From: Corbicula japonica
Lineage: Eukaryota > Mollusca > Bivalvia > Venerida > Cyrenidae
Direction of reading: 5' to 3'
Assembly (NCBI GenBank): GCA_038501625.1
Contig: JAZAYU010000175.1
Span: 251,001 to 315,000 of the forward strand
Length of the DNA: 64,000 nt
Shown here: positions 1 through 10,043 of the stretch, one piece after another
How the letters are laid out: each line of letters starts with the position of its first letter
Numbering within the stretch: position 1 is the stretch's first letter
Position numbers and translations under genes: made by a program
Notes under the pieces: generated by a model
What the model was told of the DNA's origin: nothing
Seen by the model: the letters and a program-made list of their open reading frames with translations, nothing else
Databases searched by the model: none

Positions 1-220
1 AATTCATTAGTTTGTAGTTTTAATCTCAGTAAAAAACGGCTGAGAAATACACTGTTGCAGTAATGATTTTAAAGATTTTAATCTTCGCTTGTATTTTTAA
101 ATTAAATCTAGGCAAAAAACTGTCAAAAGGTTTTCCTTAATTTGTGGTACCGATAGGCCTGTTTCAATAGTTTTTACTAAATCAAAATCATATCTTTTAT
201 CGCACTATATTATATTTAAG
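1..220 (-). mobile_element. Penelope-like RT element, internal fragment
   Basis: Read on the minus strand, this matches the C-terminal reverse-transcriptase region of the better-preserved copy at 25800-27296. Shared blocks are the stretch near 26520-26670 and, after an internal deletion, the stretch near 26810-26835. There is no open frame and neither the 3' end nor the 5' end of the element is present. It is a dead fragment. Confidence 0.6.
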
Positions 221-301
221 GTAAGAAAAATGTTTTTTCAAATTCTATCGCCTTTAGCATTTATTTCTCCGCACACAGTTAGGCACTTCTCGGAATGTCA
301 G

Positions 302-462
302 ATATCTGGGCTGAAGGTTATAAAGCTGAGATTGGAAACCAGTCTCAAATCTCAAGCATCTGATTGGCTCAAATGGCGACCAGTCGCCATTTCAGCCAAT
401 CAAATGCTTGAGATTTGAGACTAGTTTACACGCTCAGTGTTATAACCTTCAGCCCTGATATC
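302..462. repeat. Foldback (hairpin) element, about 160 bp
   Basis: The two halves are near-perfect inverted repeats. The outer arms read GATATCTGGGCTGAAGGTTA and its complement, and the inner arms carry AAATCTCAAGCAT and its complement. The whole sequence could form one long hairpin with almost no loop. This is typical of a foldback-type MITE. No target duplication was identified. Confidence 0.75.
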
Positions 463-544
463 CATGTTATTCCCCGACTGTTATCACTTTATATAGCTGA
501 GTTCTACAGTCTGTGTTGTCAACAGTACTTGGTGCTGGAAGCAC

Positions 545-888
545 CATGAAATACAAACAAAATAACCTTTCTTGGACAAAAGCATACACAATAACAATGT
601 ACAGTTATCCCAATAATTTACAACACCCACAAAGTTCCATAGAGAATCTGTACTCCTTGTAGGCATCAAAATGAATAGCAGGTTTTTAGCGGTATATTTG
701 TTTGGAAAGTTATTGTAAAAAAAGGAAATATTAAGAAACTTACCTTTTCATAGCCAAATTAGCCGACTTTTGTTGACAAAATGCATGGTACGGCACAGGT
801 CGACTACCCGCACTGATTCATACGGCTGTCTAATTTGGTCAATTATTAACCAAGGCGAAAAATACCGTTTAACGGTATTGATATATAT
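545..888 (+). other. 5' flank of the broken alpha Mab21-like copy, distal part
   Basis: This stretch matches the DNA just upstream of the alpha genes at 5221 (about 4725-5040) and 36478 (about 36000-36310). Shared landmarks are the AAAATAAC block, a first-person 'ACTCC..GAGGCAT' block and a 'CAGGTCGA..CC.GC.CTGATTCATA' block. It is the distal promoter-side flank of the pseudogene at 2940, separated from it by a later 1.85-kb insertion. Confidence 0.6.
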
Positions 889-2746
889 CCAAAGGAACCT
901 GAATTCAGATACCACGTAAATGATATTTCCCCTAGACGCCAATATAACAACACGGAACAAGAAGTGCAACGCAATCATACCCCACCCATTAATGTAATTT
1001 ATGGCTATAGAACATAGACTTCTTCTAAATAATATCATCAAATTCTGAATTTACTATTGGGTCAAGTCTCAGATTTGGTCACTTTAGTAGTTAATCGACA
1101 TTAAAAATGTCTAATGTAAAATTTGCCAAACACTTAATAATCTGTAAAATATGGCAATATAAGGTCCAGTCTCCCTTTGATTGATATTTGTCAGGAATGG
1201 ATATTCTGACAACTCATCGAGGTCTGTTGACTATCTGACTCTGATTTGAAGCACTTTCTGGTATTTCTATACATAATTGTCATTTAAAACGGGTTATAAA
1301 GCTGTAATGGGTCGAGTTCATTGGTTGTGCACAGCACTTCTCGAATAAAGCTCATTACTTAAGGATTTTACAGACTTAGAAGTAACAATAGATGAATGGT
1401 TGTGTCTGCAAGAGGAGATTTGGACTATTTGTGCATATTCCATGCAACATTACCAGCTATATATTTTTTTTGATGACATGAAAATGAGTTCATAAAATAG
1501 GCATGTTATTTAACAATGCATAATATGTCATGCAAGTGAATGTGAATAAAAGGGGTTACCCCAAAGGGGCCTCAAAAAATAGGCATGTTATGGTGATAAC
1601 TTCGCCTCTTAGCTCAATTTTGGTAACACAAATTTCTCAGTATAAAAGAAGAGTAAGGTCAAGCCAAAAATACGAGTACAACTTGTTACGTACATATGTA
1701 AAGATCTTATGTGAACAAGTTTGAAGGCATTTGACACAGTGGGGAAATCAAAATGTTTATGCTTTTTAGAAACCATTTTTCTCTATTCAGATCTATAGTA
1801 CACTTAACAACTTTGCTAAGTATACACCTTCGTACTGGGGCATTACTGGCTTGATTTTTGGGCTAATGCCCTAAAACTTTTAATAAACCATGCACTGAAT
1901 ACTAACTGATTTATTAGTAAAACTTTATTCTAAACGACAGACAACTGACTGCTCAAAATCATTTAGAATATTGACACCCACAGAATACAAATTCACAAAA
2001 TCAGTTAATAAAGCGTATGTTCAACTTAATAAACAAATTACGCGTACATACAAATGAACATTTGGAACCTAGAAATATCCTATTCTTCTATTTCTGTTAA
2101 ATTAAACTCATTTCATTCTAATCTTAATGTTTTATAACTGTTTATAATCCAACCCACTTTTTGAGCAAATCAGTTTGAATGCATAAAATGTGGTCGCCTA
2201 TCTTTTAGTTTTCCAATATGCCTTTTAAATTCTACCAATTTTTCTAATAAATCATTTAGTATTTATTGCATTTTTATTGAAAGTTTTAGAGCAATAGCTC
2301 AATTATCAAGCCAATAATGCCCCAGTACTAAGGTGTATACTTAGAAAAGTTGTTAAGTGTATTTTATTGCATGCAAATGATTGGAGCATGACTAATAAAC
2401 CTTTTCGGTATTTTAGCCAGAATTGTATCACTCCAGTCTCTGCGAAACTTTTGTTAACAATCTGTCAAAAATACTTGTTACTTTCAAATGCGGAGTATTT
2501 AGAAGATGAGTAACAATTTTCAGAGTTATTTCCTTAAGCTTTCTACTCAAACCCCACATTTAAAAAGTCATTATATTTTTTTTTTAAATTCAGTTTTCAT
2601 TTTCCACCAATCAATTACCGGCATGACTTCCTATTGTAGTCTCCTAGTCGTCTGCACAAAATGTTTTACATGCCGGATCAACATCAATTAGTGGTTTGCA
2701 ACCATATTTGATATCTTCATGTTTTCTGACAGAAATTCAGGTTCTT
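889..2746. mobile_element. Inverted-repeat DNA element inserted in the alpha flank
   Basis: Ends are inverted: the left carries GGAACCTGAATTC and the right carries GAATTCAGGTTC-like sequence (GAAATTCAGGTTCTTG). GATATATAT lies at both junctions. Comparison with the uninterrupted alpha flanks at about 5030 and 36300 shows homology stopping at about 889 and resuming at about 2746, so this is an insertion. It contains no recognisable transposase and holds a nested MITE at 1801-2359. Exact ends are uncertain by a few bases. Confidence 0.6.
1801..2359. mobile_element. Tc1/mariner-like MITE (CACTTAACAAC family), copy 1
   Basis: Terminal inverted repeats of about 55 bp start CACTTAACAACTTTGCTAAG, and the element is flanked by TA on both sides, the usual mariner target. 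It has no transposase. Two relatives lie at 58089-58500 and 62704-62875, sharing the ends and much of the interior. It is nested inside the larger inverted-repeat element at 889-2746, so it arrived after that element. Confidence 0.8.
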
Positions 2747-2864
2747 GATATATATTAATGCGTGAAATTACGTCACATAAGCCGAGTTTGTTCATATATA
2801 TTGTATACACTGCCAATAAACGTGAAAATTTATCAGTAGTATTAATATTTTTACATTGTAAAAA

Positions 2865-2872
2865 TATAAAGG
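2865..2872 (+). promoter_or_regulatory. TATA box of the broken alpha copy
   Basis: TATAAAGG in the context TTGTAAAAATATAAAGGAGT is the same block found upstream of the intact alpha genes at 5176 and 36434. Here the downstream gene is dead, so the box is a remnant. Confidence 0.55.
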
Positions 2873-2939
2873 AGTATGATTAAAAAACATCAAGGAAAGG
2901 GCAAAGGCATGGTGAAATAGATGAATAAAAAAAGAAACG

Positions 2940-3955
2940 TTGAAAGCCACCACTTCGCCTGAAGAATCAACAAGACTGATACCTAACTATGTGGGAAATT
3001 CAGAGGGAGATGAAATGATTTCGAGAAAATTATCACAATGCCTCGATTATTTGGGATATAATGACACTATGGTGCAATATCGCAGACAAGTCACCCAACA
3101 ATTGGATTATATTTACACACTGAAAGGGTTTTTAGTGTTTAATATCACAAGCGATGGGAAGATCAAAGGTAACACTCTCTAATTTGAAAGTGATATAGAC
3201 CGATTGTATGTTGTCAAGGATGTGCTATGTGCAGAACCAGGAGAGGATAGCGAAGGAGAAATTATTTTTGAAACAAATGCTAATAATTGTCCTCCGGGCT
3301 ACTCAAGACCGAAACTCATAAAATATGCACCAAGTTCGCGTTCTTGGCGAACTATTTGGCTGAACCCCTTTTGAAGAATAGAAATTAAAGACAAAACTAC
3401 TACCAAAATTATTGACAATATTTGGTAATTTACTTACTAGATTATCGGCAACTGAAGTATAGAAAGTGTTAAATTGTTCTGCAACCTTCAATTTATCAAA
3501 ACAAATTGTCCCGTCAAAGTTTAGACCTTTGTTACTTGAACTCTTCGAATTGTATAAGGTAGACCTTGATTTTTAAGGCTCTTCCAGAGAGATTTAGAGT
3601 CATTTTGGTTATTTTCAACAGAGGATTTAAAGAAATTCTTTTTTGCACTATGGATAGCAGACCTAGCTTTATTTCTCTTAACCCTGAATTTGTTTAAATT
3701 TTCCTCACTTTTTTCTCTCTTGAATAGGTAAAATGCCTTGTCTCTATCCTTAAAACAATAAAGAACTTCATCATCAACCCATTCTTCAGTTCTTTGTTTA
3801 ATACGCACAGATTAAACAAGAGCAATAGTATCAAGTATGGATAAAAATATTAATTTAAAAGTATTCCATGCAGTATTAACATCATCGCTACATAAAACTA
3901 GTGACGACATGATGGTAATGGAATCTGCAAGCGCCGAGAAAAGTTTCTTAAATGA
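2940..3955 (+). pseudogene. Mab21/cGAS-like nucleotidyltransferase pseudogene (alpha type)
   Basis: The N-terminal part (2940 to about 3366) aligns with the first ~130 residues of the alpha genes at 5221 and 36478: the LDYLGYN helix, the nucleotide-binding loop and the ESDIDRLYVV strand. A TAA at 3180 interrupts the loop, and the loop itself is altered (S-D-G-K instead of S-G-G-K). The middle ~300 codons are missing and replaced by a minus-strand LINE fragment (about 3362-3900). A short piece of the C-terminal coding region (MMVMESASAE) returns at about 3905-3945. No usable start codon is obvious. It is certainly non-functional as a full protein. Confidence 0.85.
3362..3900 (-). mobile_element. 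Non-LTR retrotransposon (LINE) fragment
   Basis: Two minus-strand frames (3521-3808 and 3303-3491) resemble the linker between endonuclease and reverse transcriptase in jockey/CR1/RTE-type LINEs. Visible features are a charged helix with WVDDEVLYCFKDRDKAF, KSLWKSLKNQG, then a FNTFYTSVADNLVSKLP segment. RT catalytic motifs are absent. The fragment sits in the middle of the alpha pseudogene, replacing its central part. Confidence 0.65.
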
Positions 3956-5175
3956 ATACATCCCTTTTTGTATTATTTAAGTAAACGGTTTGACTTTATA
4001 AACAAATATCAAACACAAATGCATCTTTAACTCAATTGGCCAAAGCAATTGTAACGAAAATTTATGAAACTAAGAACCATATATTATTGCAACACTGATT
4101 TGTTTTAATTTCGGAAATTAAGAACATCAAGCCGAGAATACAGTAAAACAGAGCATCGGCAGCACAAGGCCGGAATTCCAATAAGTGTATATTATTTTGT
4201 TGAAGGCAACAACCTTAAAGCAGCTTAGGTACCCGTTATAATAACACCCGCAGTCAAAATTCGAAGATTTCAACAGATTCCATACTGTGCGGCATTCTTA
4301 TCCGTGCCCTCACTGATGAACTCACTACGTTAAATCAATAAGCGGAAGCTTAAAGCGGTAGTTATGATAGAAGTATTTGATATCTGCAATCAGGTGAAGT
4401 GTGAATATGTTCAACGGGTCGATCCTCAGACAGGTTTAAAACCGGGTCGCACAATCTGAGGCGACTAGTTGATATTTGATTTCTCTAACTGATCAGGTGT
4501 CGGTCATGGGTTTACATTACATGGTCATATTAGTGAAGAAAGGTCGACGAAAGTGTTTAATGTTTTGAATGTTTCACTGCAATGTATCCATCCCTTTTTA
4601 AGAACAGAACTGCACCAAGTTTGTGCAAATAAATGTTTTGTCTAAACACAAGCCTGGCCTTTGACCATATTATTATTAAAATATCATTAAATATCTGCTG
4701 TGTTTACAAAAAAAAAAACATTTCATAGACAAAAACAAACAAAATAACACAATTCTTTGCACTGCACTCCAAAACTTCTTCCGCATTACTGGCCGTTTAA
4801 AATTCCATAAAGAATTTATACTCCTTTGAGGCATTAAAATATTTGGAGAAATAAGCTGGCTCTTAGCTATACTATTGTTTCAAGAAAAACAAAATAGCTG
4901 ATTATATGAAAAATGGCCGAATTTATTTACAAATGGTAGGGTACAGGTCGATAACCAGCCCTGATTCATACTGGTGGCGAATTTTGAAAATTATAAAATA
5001 AATCCCCAAAATCCCCATTCAAGGCATAGATATATATTTATCAAAGCGAAAAATTATGTCGCATAAATTGAGCTTAATCATATCTATTTTTAAACCCAGT
5101 GAACTTGAAACGACATCAATACTTAATCAGGAAATAAATGTTTTATTATTGAATCTATTTTAAAATATGTGAAAA
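3956..5175. other. Intergenic flank of cassette 1, no gene seen
   Basis: From about 4100 this stretch matches 34620-36430, the equivalent flank of cassette 2. Similarity is patchy before 4380 and strong from about 4480 onward. Cassette 2 has an additional Penelope-like insertion (35125-35873) that is absent here near 4560. No coding frame is supported. Confidence 0.55.
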
Positions 5176-5183
5176 TATAAAGG
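5176..5183 (+). promoter_or_regulatory. TATA box of alpha gene 1
   Basis: TATAAAGG begins 45 nt before the ATG at 5221. The spacing implies a short leader of roughly 15 nt if transcription starts about 30 nt downstream. The block is conserved at 36434 and 2865, while flanking sequence varies more, which supports function. Confidence 0.6.
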
Positions 5184-5220
5184 AGTCATATTTCAATTAG
5201 AGATTTCTACATCGAGGAAA

Positions 5221-6594
5221 ATGCAGAAAAATGGAAGAGATGAACTGTTTTCGAAAAAAGTATCACACTGCCTCGATTATTTGGGATATAATGAAAACAT
5301 TAAGCAATATCGCAGACAAGTTAATCAACAAATGGACAACATTCACAAAAAGAATTACTCAGTTACCACCATAACAAGCGGCGGAAAGATCGAAGGTACA
5401 GCTCTCTATTTTGAAAGTGACATAGACCGACTGTATGTTGTAAAGGACGTGCTATGTGCAGAACCAGGAGAGGAAAGTGAAGGGGAAATCATTTTCGAAA
5501 TATATGCCAAGAATGGCTCTCCGGGCTACTCAAGACTGAAACTCATAAAATATGCACCAAGTTCACGTTGCTGGCGAACTGTGGAGAAATATCTTGTGAA
5601 AGAAAATGAGGACTACTATCTATCGAACTCGTTTTCTCTATATCCTGAAGGACAGATTATTTTATTTGATATCAACGGATCACGAATTGACATACGAAGT
5701 AAAACTGGACCATCTTCCCCGTTTGGAAACGCAGAAATAAAGTATGACTTTGTATTTGGCCTACACTCTGAGTGTAAATCTTTGATTCAGAGTTGGGTGA
5801 ACCGCGTCCAGAATAAGAAATGGCCAACCCCCTGTTTAATAGAAAAAGTTTCAAAACTTGAGGCTCATGTCGTACCTGTTGCAAATAAAGTTAGTATCAA
5901 CCCGACAACGGAATGGAGAATTTGTTTTACTAGAGCAGAAATCATATTTATGCATTCTTTCAATGATGCAGAAACCAAATTGTACGTTCTTCTCAAGTTA
6001 ATGACAAAAAATGTCCTTGCGCCTATTTGCTCAGAACTTTCCACTTATATAATTAAGAACATTGTTTTCTGGATGAAAGAAGATCAGACCCATTTTACAC
6101 CAGAGTGTCTTCTTGATAGTCTTATAGACGGTTTGTTGTTTTTAAGACAATGTGTGTGTTCAAACAAACTTGCTAGTTACATGATTCCTGATAGAAATTT
6201 GTTAGAGGGGCGAATAAGTGCCGACGAAAGACATGATCTACTTGACAAGTTGGATGAACTGATAGCGGAACGAGAACTCACGGTGAACCGAGTCGATAAA
6301 ATACGTAAAGCGCTATGTCAGTTTGACACTTCAGAAGACATGTTAAAAAGAGAATCTGAGAAACGTGACGAAATTGAAAAACATGTTCTACAAAAGAACA
6401 TACGCTTTAAAGAGATTGTTTCTCCTGCAAATGGTCCAGAGGAGTTTCAAAACATTCTAAATCAAGACCAAACTTACAGCAAATTAAGTGACGAACTTTA
6501 CATGATGGTAATGGAATCTGCACGCGCCGACAGAGGACAAAATGCTAAACAGGAGCAGATATTTAGAACCAGACTAAAAGAAATTCTTTCTTAA
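5221..6594 (+). CDS. Mab21/cGAS-like nucleotidyltransferase (alpha 1)
   Basis: A 457-aa intronless protein. Residues 10-50 form the spine-like helix that precedes the active site in cGAS-like enzymes. Next come the nucleotide loop (GG at 54-55 then K-x-E-G-T), the acidic pair D67/D69 in FESDIDRLYVV, and the third acid D176 in IKYDFVFGL. The C-lobe is Mab21-type: EWRICFTRAE at 231-240, ETKLYVLLKL at 251-260, a FWMKE segment, and SYMIPDRNLLEG near 319-330. About 110 residues of predicted charged helix follow, beyond the core domain. Family knowledge: such proteins make cyclic dinucleotides or act as innate nucleic-acid receptors in animals, and others are non-enzymatic. The usual Ser of the GS motif is Gly here, so activity and ligand are unproven. 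Start chosen by the TATA box 45 nt upstream and agreement with the paralogue at 36478. Confidence 0.88.
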   Translation: MQKNGRDELFSKKVSHCLDYLGYNENIKQYRRQVNQQMDNIHKKNYSVTTITSGGKIEGTALYFESDIDRLYVVKDVLCAEPGEESEGEIIFEIYAKNGSPGYSRLKLIKYAPSSRCWRTVEKYLVKENEDYYLSNSFSLYPEGQIILFDINGSRIDIRSKTGPSSPFGNAEIKYDFVFGLHSECKSLIQSWVNRVQNKKWPTPCLIEKVSKLEAHVVPVANKVSINPTTEWRICFTRAEIIFMHSFNDAETKLYVLLKLMTKNVLAPICSELSTYIIKNIVFWMKEDQTHFTPECLLDSLIDGLLFLRQCVCSNKLASYMIPDRNLLEGRISADERHDLLDKLDELIAERELTVNRVDKIRKALCQFDTSEDMLKRESEKRDEIEKHVLQKNIRFKEIVSPANGPEEFQNILNQDQTYSKLSDELYMMVMESARADRGQNAKQEQIFRTRLKEILS

Positions 6595-6832
6595 CACTTT
6601 GGGCAGACATAATCCTAAAAAAGCAAACGTAATTATTTTGTTATTAATCTAAAACAAACATGACTAAAACAATCTTTAAAGTTCGTTAAATGTATATACC
6701 CTTCGTTGAATTGTTTGGAATTTTTATCCAATATCATGGAGACTGTTTTCTTTTGGGTGCAGTAAAACAGGATTGATGGTCGAGTTGAAAAACACTGTCG
6801 TTAAGAAGACTTGCCAATCTCCTTTTTGGGAA

Positions 6833-7274
6833 ACAGTGCGTACACTCAAACAAACATCTATATGATTTCGGAGAGAAACTTATTTGATGTAAGATTATCT
6901 GAAAATGAAAGAGCTGACCTACTTGACACACTTGATGTTATAATATTAAACCGATGCCTGATGCTGAACCGTATAGATAAAGTTCGTATTGAAATGTGTA
7001 AGCTAGAACTAGAAAAAAGAAAGGTTGAGAGAAGAATGAAAAAGAAAAGTTAAGAGAAGAATCAGGCAAACGTGACAAAATAGAGAGCATACTTTTACAA
7101 CGGAACATCTTTTTAAAGGAGATAGAAATATCGGGCCGGAATATTGAAGATTTTCTTAGTATCCTCAGCAATCATCAGATATACAATCAGCTTGGTGAGG
7201 TACTCTACGCACTTGTAACAAACGATAGGGAAGTCGAACGACGTAAAGGCACAGACTTTGAACGAATTTTTTAA
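6833..7274 (+). pseudogene. C-terminal fragment of a third Mab21-like gene
   Basis: Homology to the alpha genes starts near their SNKLASYMIP segment. The reading continues as YMISERNLFDVRLSENERADLL and the helical tail, then needs one frameshift near 7050, and ends in TDFERIF and a stop at 7274. The N-terminal two-thirds, including every catalytic residue, is missing. The sequence differs from both alpha and beta, so it came from a separate paralogue. The same truncated fragment lies at 37983-38435, so truncation preceded the segmental duplication. Confidence 0.8.
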
Positions 7275-8560
7275 GACGATTAGAAGAGGGTAATTACCTT
7301 AAGAAAAGGCGAATATTGAAGAATTGAATCAATAATTTATGGCATTTATTAGGGTATGGGCAATTTTTGAGTTGTTAAAAATGTGATGACGAAGGGCTTC
7401 ACGCTTACTTTACAAATAACAAAACAAAAACATTTTGTTCATATCCCGATGGACGCCATAAAATATCGATACATTCTAAAACTACACTCCTAAATATTAT
7501 ATTCTCAGTACTTACCATAGTCCTGATAAGAATTTGTGATTACACGGCCTTTTTAGATGGCAGTTGAAACAGCAAACTTGACAATGAGGCGAATGACGGC
7601 ACGTTTATTTTTCGCACCGTTATAAAAGTGCGTACTCGTCCACTTCTCAAGACAACAACACATTGTGAATTGTCCTATAGTTTGTGCGTGGCTTTTGATG
7701 TAGCCACACCAAGGACCAAAATTAATGTGGAAACAGTCTGAAGAAGGATTTTAATCATAGCTAATTGCAAGATAAATTTGTATCAAAACCAGCTGATTGG
7801 ATATAGTTATGCGCTTCTTAACGACGCTGAAGTACTTTTTTTGCTGAATCTGTTGATTTCAAGTGTGTTCTGTCTGTAACACAGTTGAAAAAATGAATGT
7901 TTTTGTTCTGAAAATGTATCATTTGTTTTTGAAATAATATACTTTTTATTAATATCTACTCAAACTTTTGACTTATTTTATGGTGAAATTGTTACATTTA
8001 AGGGCTTACCACACTCCTAACCATCACGTTCATCGATAAAAGGTAAATTATCAAAATCTCAATAACGGCATATAATAGATACATTAGTAAAACTCATTTG
8101 TGCAAAGCTTCACTGAACGGCATTTTACCGTTATTGAGATTTTGATAATTTTCTTTTTATCGATGAAAGTGCTTAGTAGGAGTGCGGTAAACCCTTAATG
8201 AGCTGATAATATCAAAATCATACATGTCTCCAATGATAATCCAGCTTGGAAATTTTAAATCAAAAGCAACACCAAAACATTAGAATTATAGATGTTGTGT
8301 ATAAATACTCGTACAATCATGTTCTTTGGAATGTGTTTGTATTTAGAAATAGCAACAAACTCTAAAGGTGTGTAGACGTTCGATTTGTTTTTTCCACACC
8401 ACACGTTATGTCAACATTTTTCTCAGTTGCAAAACTTTTTACCACATTTTTGAAGGTAAATCTAATTTAAAATTTATAAATTGTTGAAATGGTTAAACAT
8501 AATCGCAGTCGGTTCATGGTGTATCGTCATTTATACAATGGAAATGCAACTTTATTTTTC
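7275..8560. other. Intergenic DNA shared by both cassettes
   Basis: It is strongly similar to 38436-39548, including a block beginning GATGACGAAGGGCTTCACGC, with small indels. It contains the TTAA MITE at 8002-8194. No coding frame or RNA gene is visible. Confidence 0.6.
8002..8194. mobile_element. TTAA-flanked MITE (piggyBac-like ends), cassette 1
   Basis: Inverted ends of about 60 bp start GGGCTTACCACACTCC on the left and end GGAGTGCGGTAAACCC on the right. TTAA lies immediately outside each end (7998-8001 and 8195-8198). Internal arms carry TCATCGATAAAA and ATTATCAAAATCTCAATAACGG. The orthologous copy in cassette 2 is at 39042-39234, so the insertion predates the duplication. Confidence 0.85.
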
Positions 8561-8689
8561 ACCTAGTCAACAATTTTGATTAAATTTGAGGTATCTGATG
8601 ATTGTTCAAGGGGATTGCAAACAGTTTCGGCAATGGTCATACATAGTCGATTCGCAGGCGACTTGCTAATGTGACATCTTGTACATGTT

Positions 8690-8890
8690 TGATCATATGA
8701 GAACGTGTTGGGGCAAATGCGAGGTTGTTGCTTCCTAGAACTTGGTTTAAACCTCCAGAGGCAAAACAATTTGCCTCTGATTGTACCTAGGCGACAACCG
8801 TAAATGTTCTCTCGGCATTTTTGCTGAGTGACAAAGCTGTTTTTTTCTTGGTGTGGCGCTTCTTGAAATTCATATTTCAATTTCTTTTCG
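8690..8890 (+). mobile_element. Degraded 3' end of Penelope-like element
   Basis: It resembles the 3' untranslated region of the RT element family: GAGAACGTGTTGGGGCAA, then CTAGAACTTGGTTTAAACC, then the TTCATATTTCA terminus. It is more diverged than the other copies. Cassette 2 lacks about 8690-8933 (junction near 40613), so it was either deleted there or inserted here afterwards. Confidence 0.55.
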
Positions 8891-9104
8891 CAAATCTGAC
8901 AAATTAGTAGGCTAACTCTTTTTTATTTTACAGGCATTGATGAATTAAGTCATGCGTACTTTTTAACAATAAATTTTACTTTTTGATGCCACGTCGTTGT
9001 GATGAACAAGGTAACGAATAAGCTACAATGTATCAGTAATCCACTTTAATTAAATTTCAATATCTTTTTCCGGTAAATAGGAACGAGTTAAATTACGAAT
9101 GTCA

Positions 9105-9380
9105 AGCGCGTCTGCCTCTGAGTCCAGGGATCGCTGGTTCGATCCCCCGCTACTCCAACTAAAATAACTAATATAGTCGTTCGGATGGGACTTAAAACCG
9201 AGGTCCAGTGTAGTGGTGCTATACACCGGGCACTTAAAAGAACCAGGGACGATTCTGTAATTGGAGAGTCCTCTGTATCTTGCACTATCCTCCAAAAACC
9301 TAAAATGACTGACACTCTTCTGGAGGCGTCGCTCATATGGGCAACCGGTAGCGACGATAAATAAATGGAAATACAAACAC
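9105..9380 (+). mobile_element. tRNA-derived core SINE with target duplication
   Basis: The head holds a tRNA-like segment with a polymerase III box B (GGTTCGATCCCC) near 9135-9150. A conserved-looking central domain (GGATGGGACTTAAAACCGAGG) and an AT-rich tail follow. The 11-bp direct repeat TACGAATGTCA flanks it at 9094-9104 and 9381-9391. The unoccupied site survives in cassette 2 near 40743. Box A is missing, so the copy is 5' truncated. The central domain looks like those of invertebrate Nin/Inv/Meta-type SINEs; the exact class is uncertain. Confidence 0.82.
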
Positions 9381-9391
9381 TACGAATGTCA

Positions 9392-10043
9392 TATCGAAAC
9401 TAAACTCCGCCATGTACATGTGTGCATACACGAAATCGGAAAACCCCATAAAATATGTGTATCTATAAATAGATTTTAGTAATAGATAAAGTAAAGAAAA
9501 CAACTGACATTTGTAAACTGAAGAGGCGTCCACATGATTGAAGACTGTATCTATTTTCAAACAATCATACTAGTTACATTGTTTGTGTATTGTGTTGCAC
9601 CATGACAATAACTGTCAATCTTTAAACGCCCCCTCTCACTGTAAAAATAAAATATTTAAACGACATAATTTTATAGTATTTCATTTTATATCAGGAATAA
9701 TAATCTAGTGTAAAACACAGTATTCATTCTAAAACATTGCCGAAAATAAAGAAATCACAAATCATTGCCATTTTATTTGCAATTATTAAGTCAAAGATTA
9801 AGTCTCGTCCTAATTCCGTTTAACTTGATTATCATTTAGGCGGAAGGGACTTAGCCGACTTCCTCACAATCTCGTCCATAAGTGAATTATTGTTTTATAT
9901 AAAAAAACACTGTAGATCCTGATGCCTTCCAGTATTACATATCTGAAGATTGTGTTACCCTTTCCTAGTTTTTTATTATAGTTTAGTTTGCTTTGCTATT
10001 ACGGGATTAAATTAAAATCCGAAGAAACTTAAACTATAGAAGT
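9392..10043. other. Intergenic DNA 3' of beta gene 1, no gene seen
   Basis: The first ~220 bp match 40745-40980 and the last ~340 bp match 43120-43625 of cassette 2, where a 2.1-kb insertion separates them. It contains the 3' flank of the minus-strand beta gene. No coding frame is supported. Confidence 0.5.

Noticed and set aside
9050..9376. Two overlapping minus-strand frames over the SINE
   Set aside because: They run antisense through tRNA-like and core SINE sequence; composition explains them.
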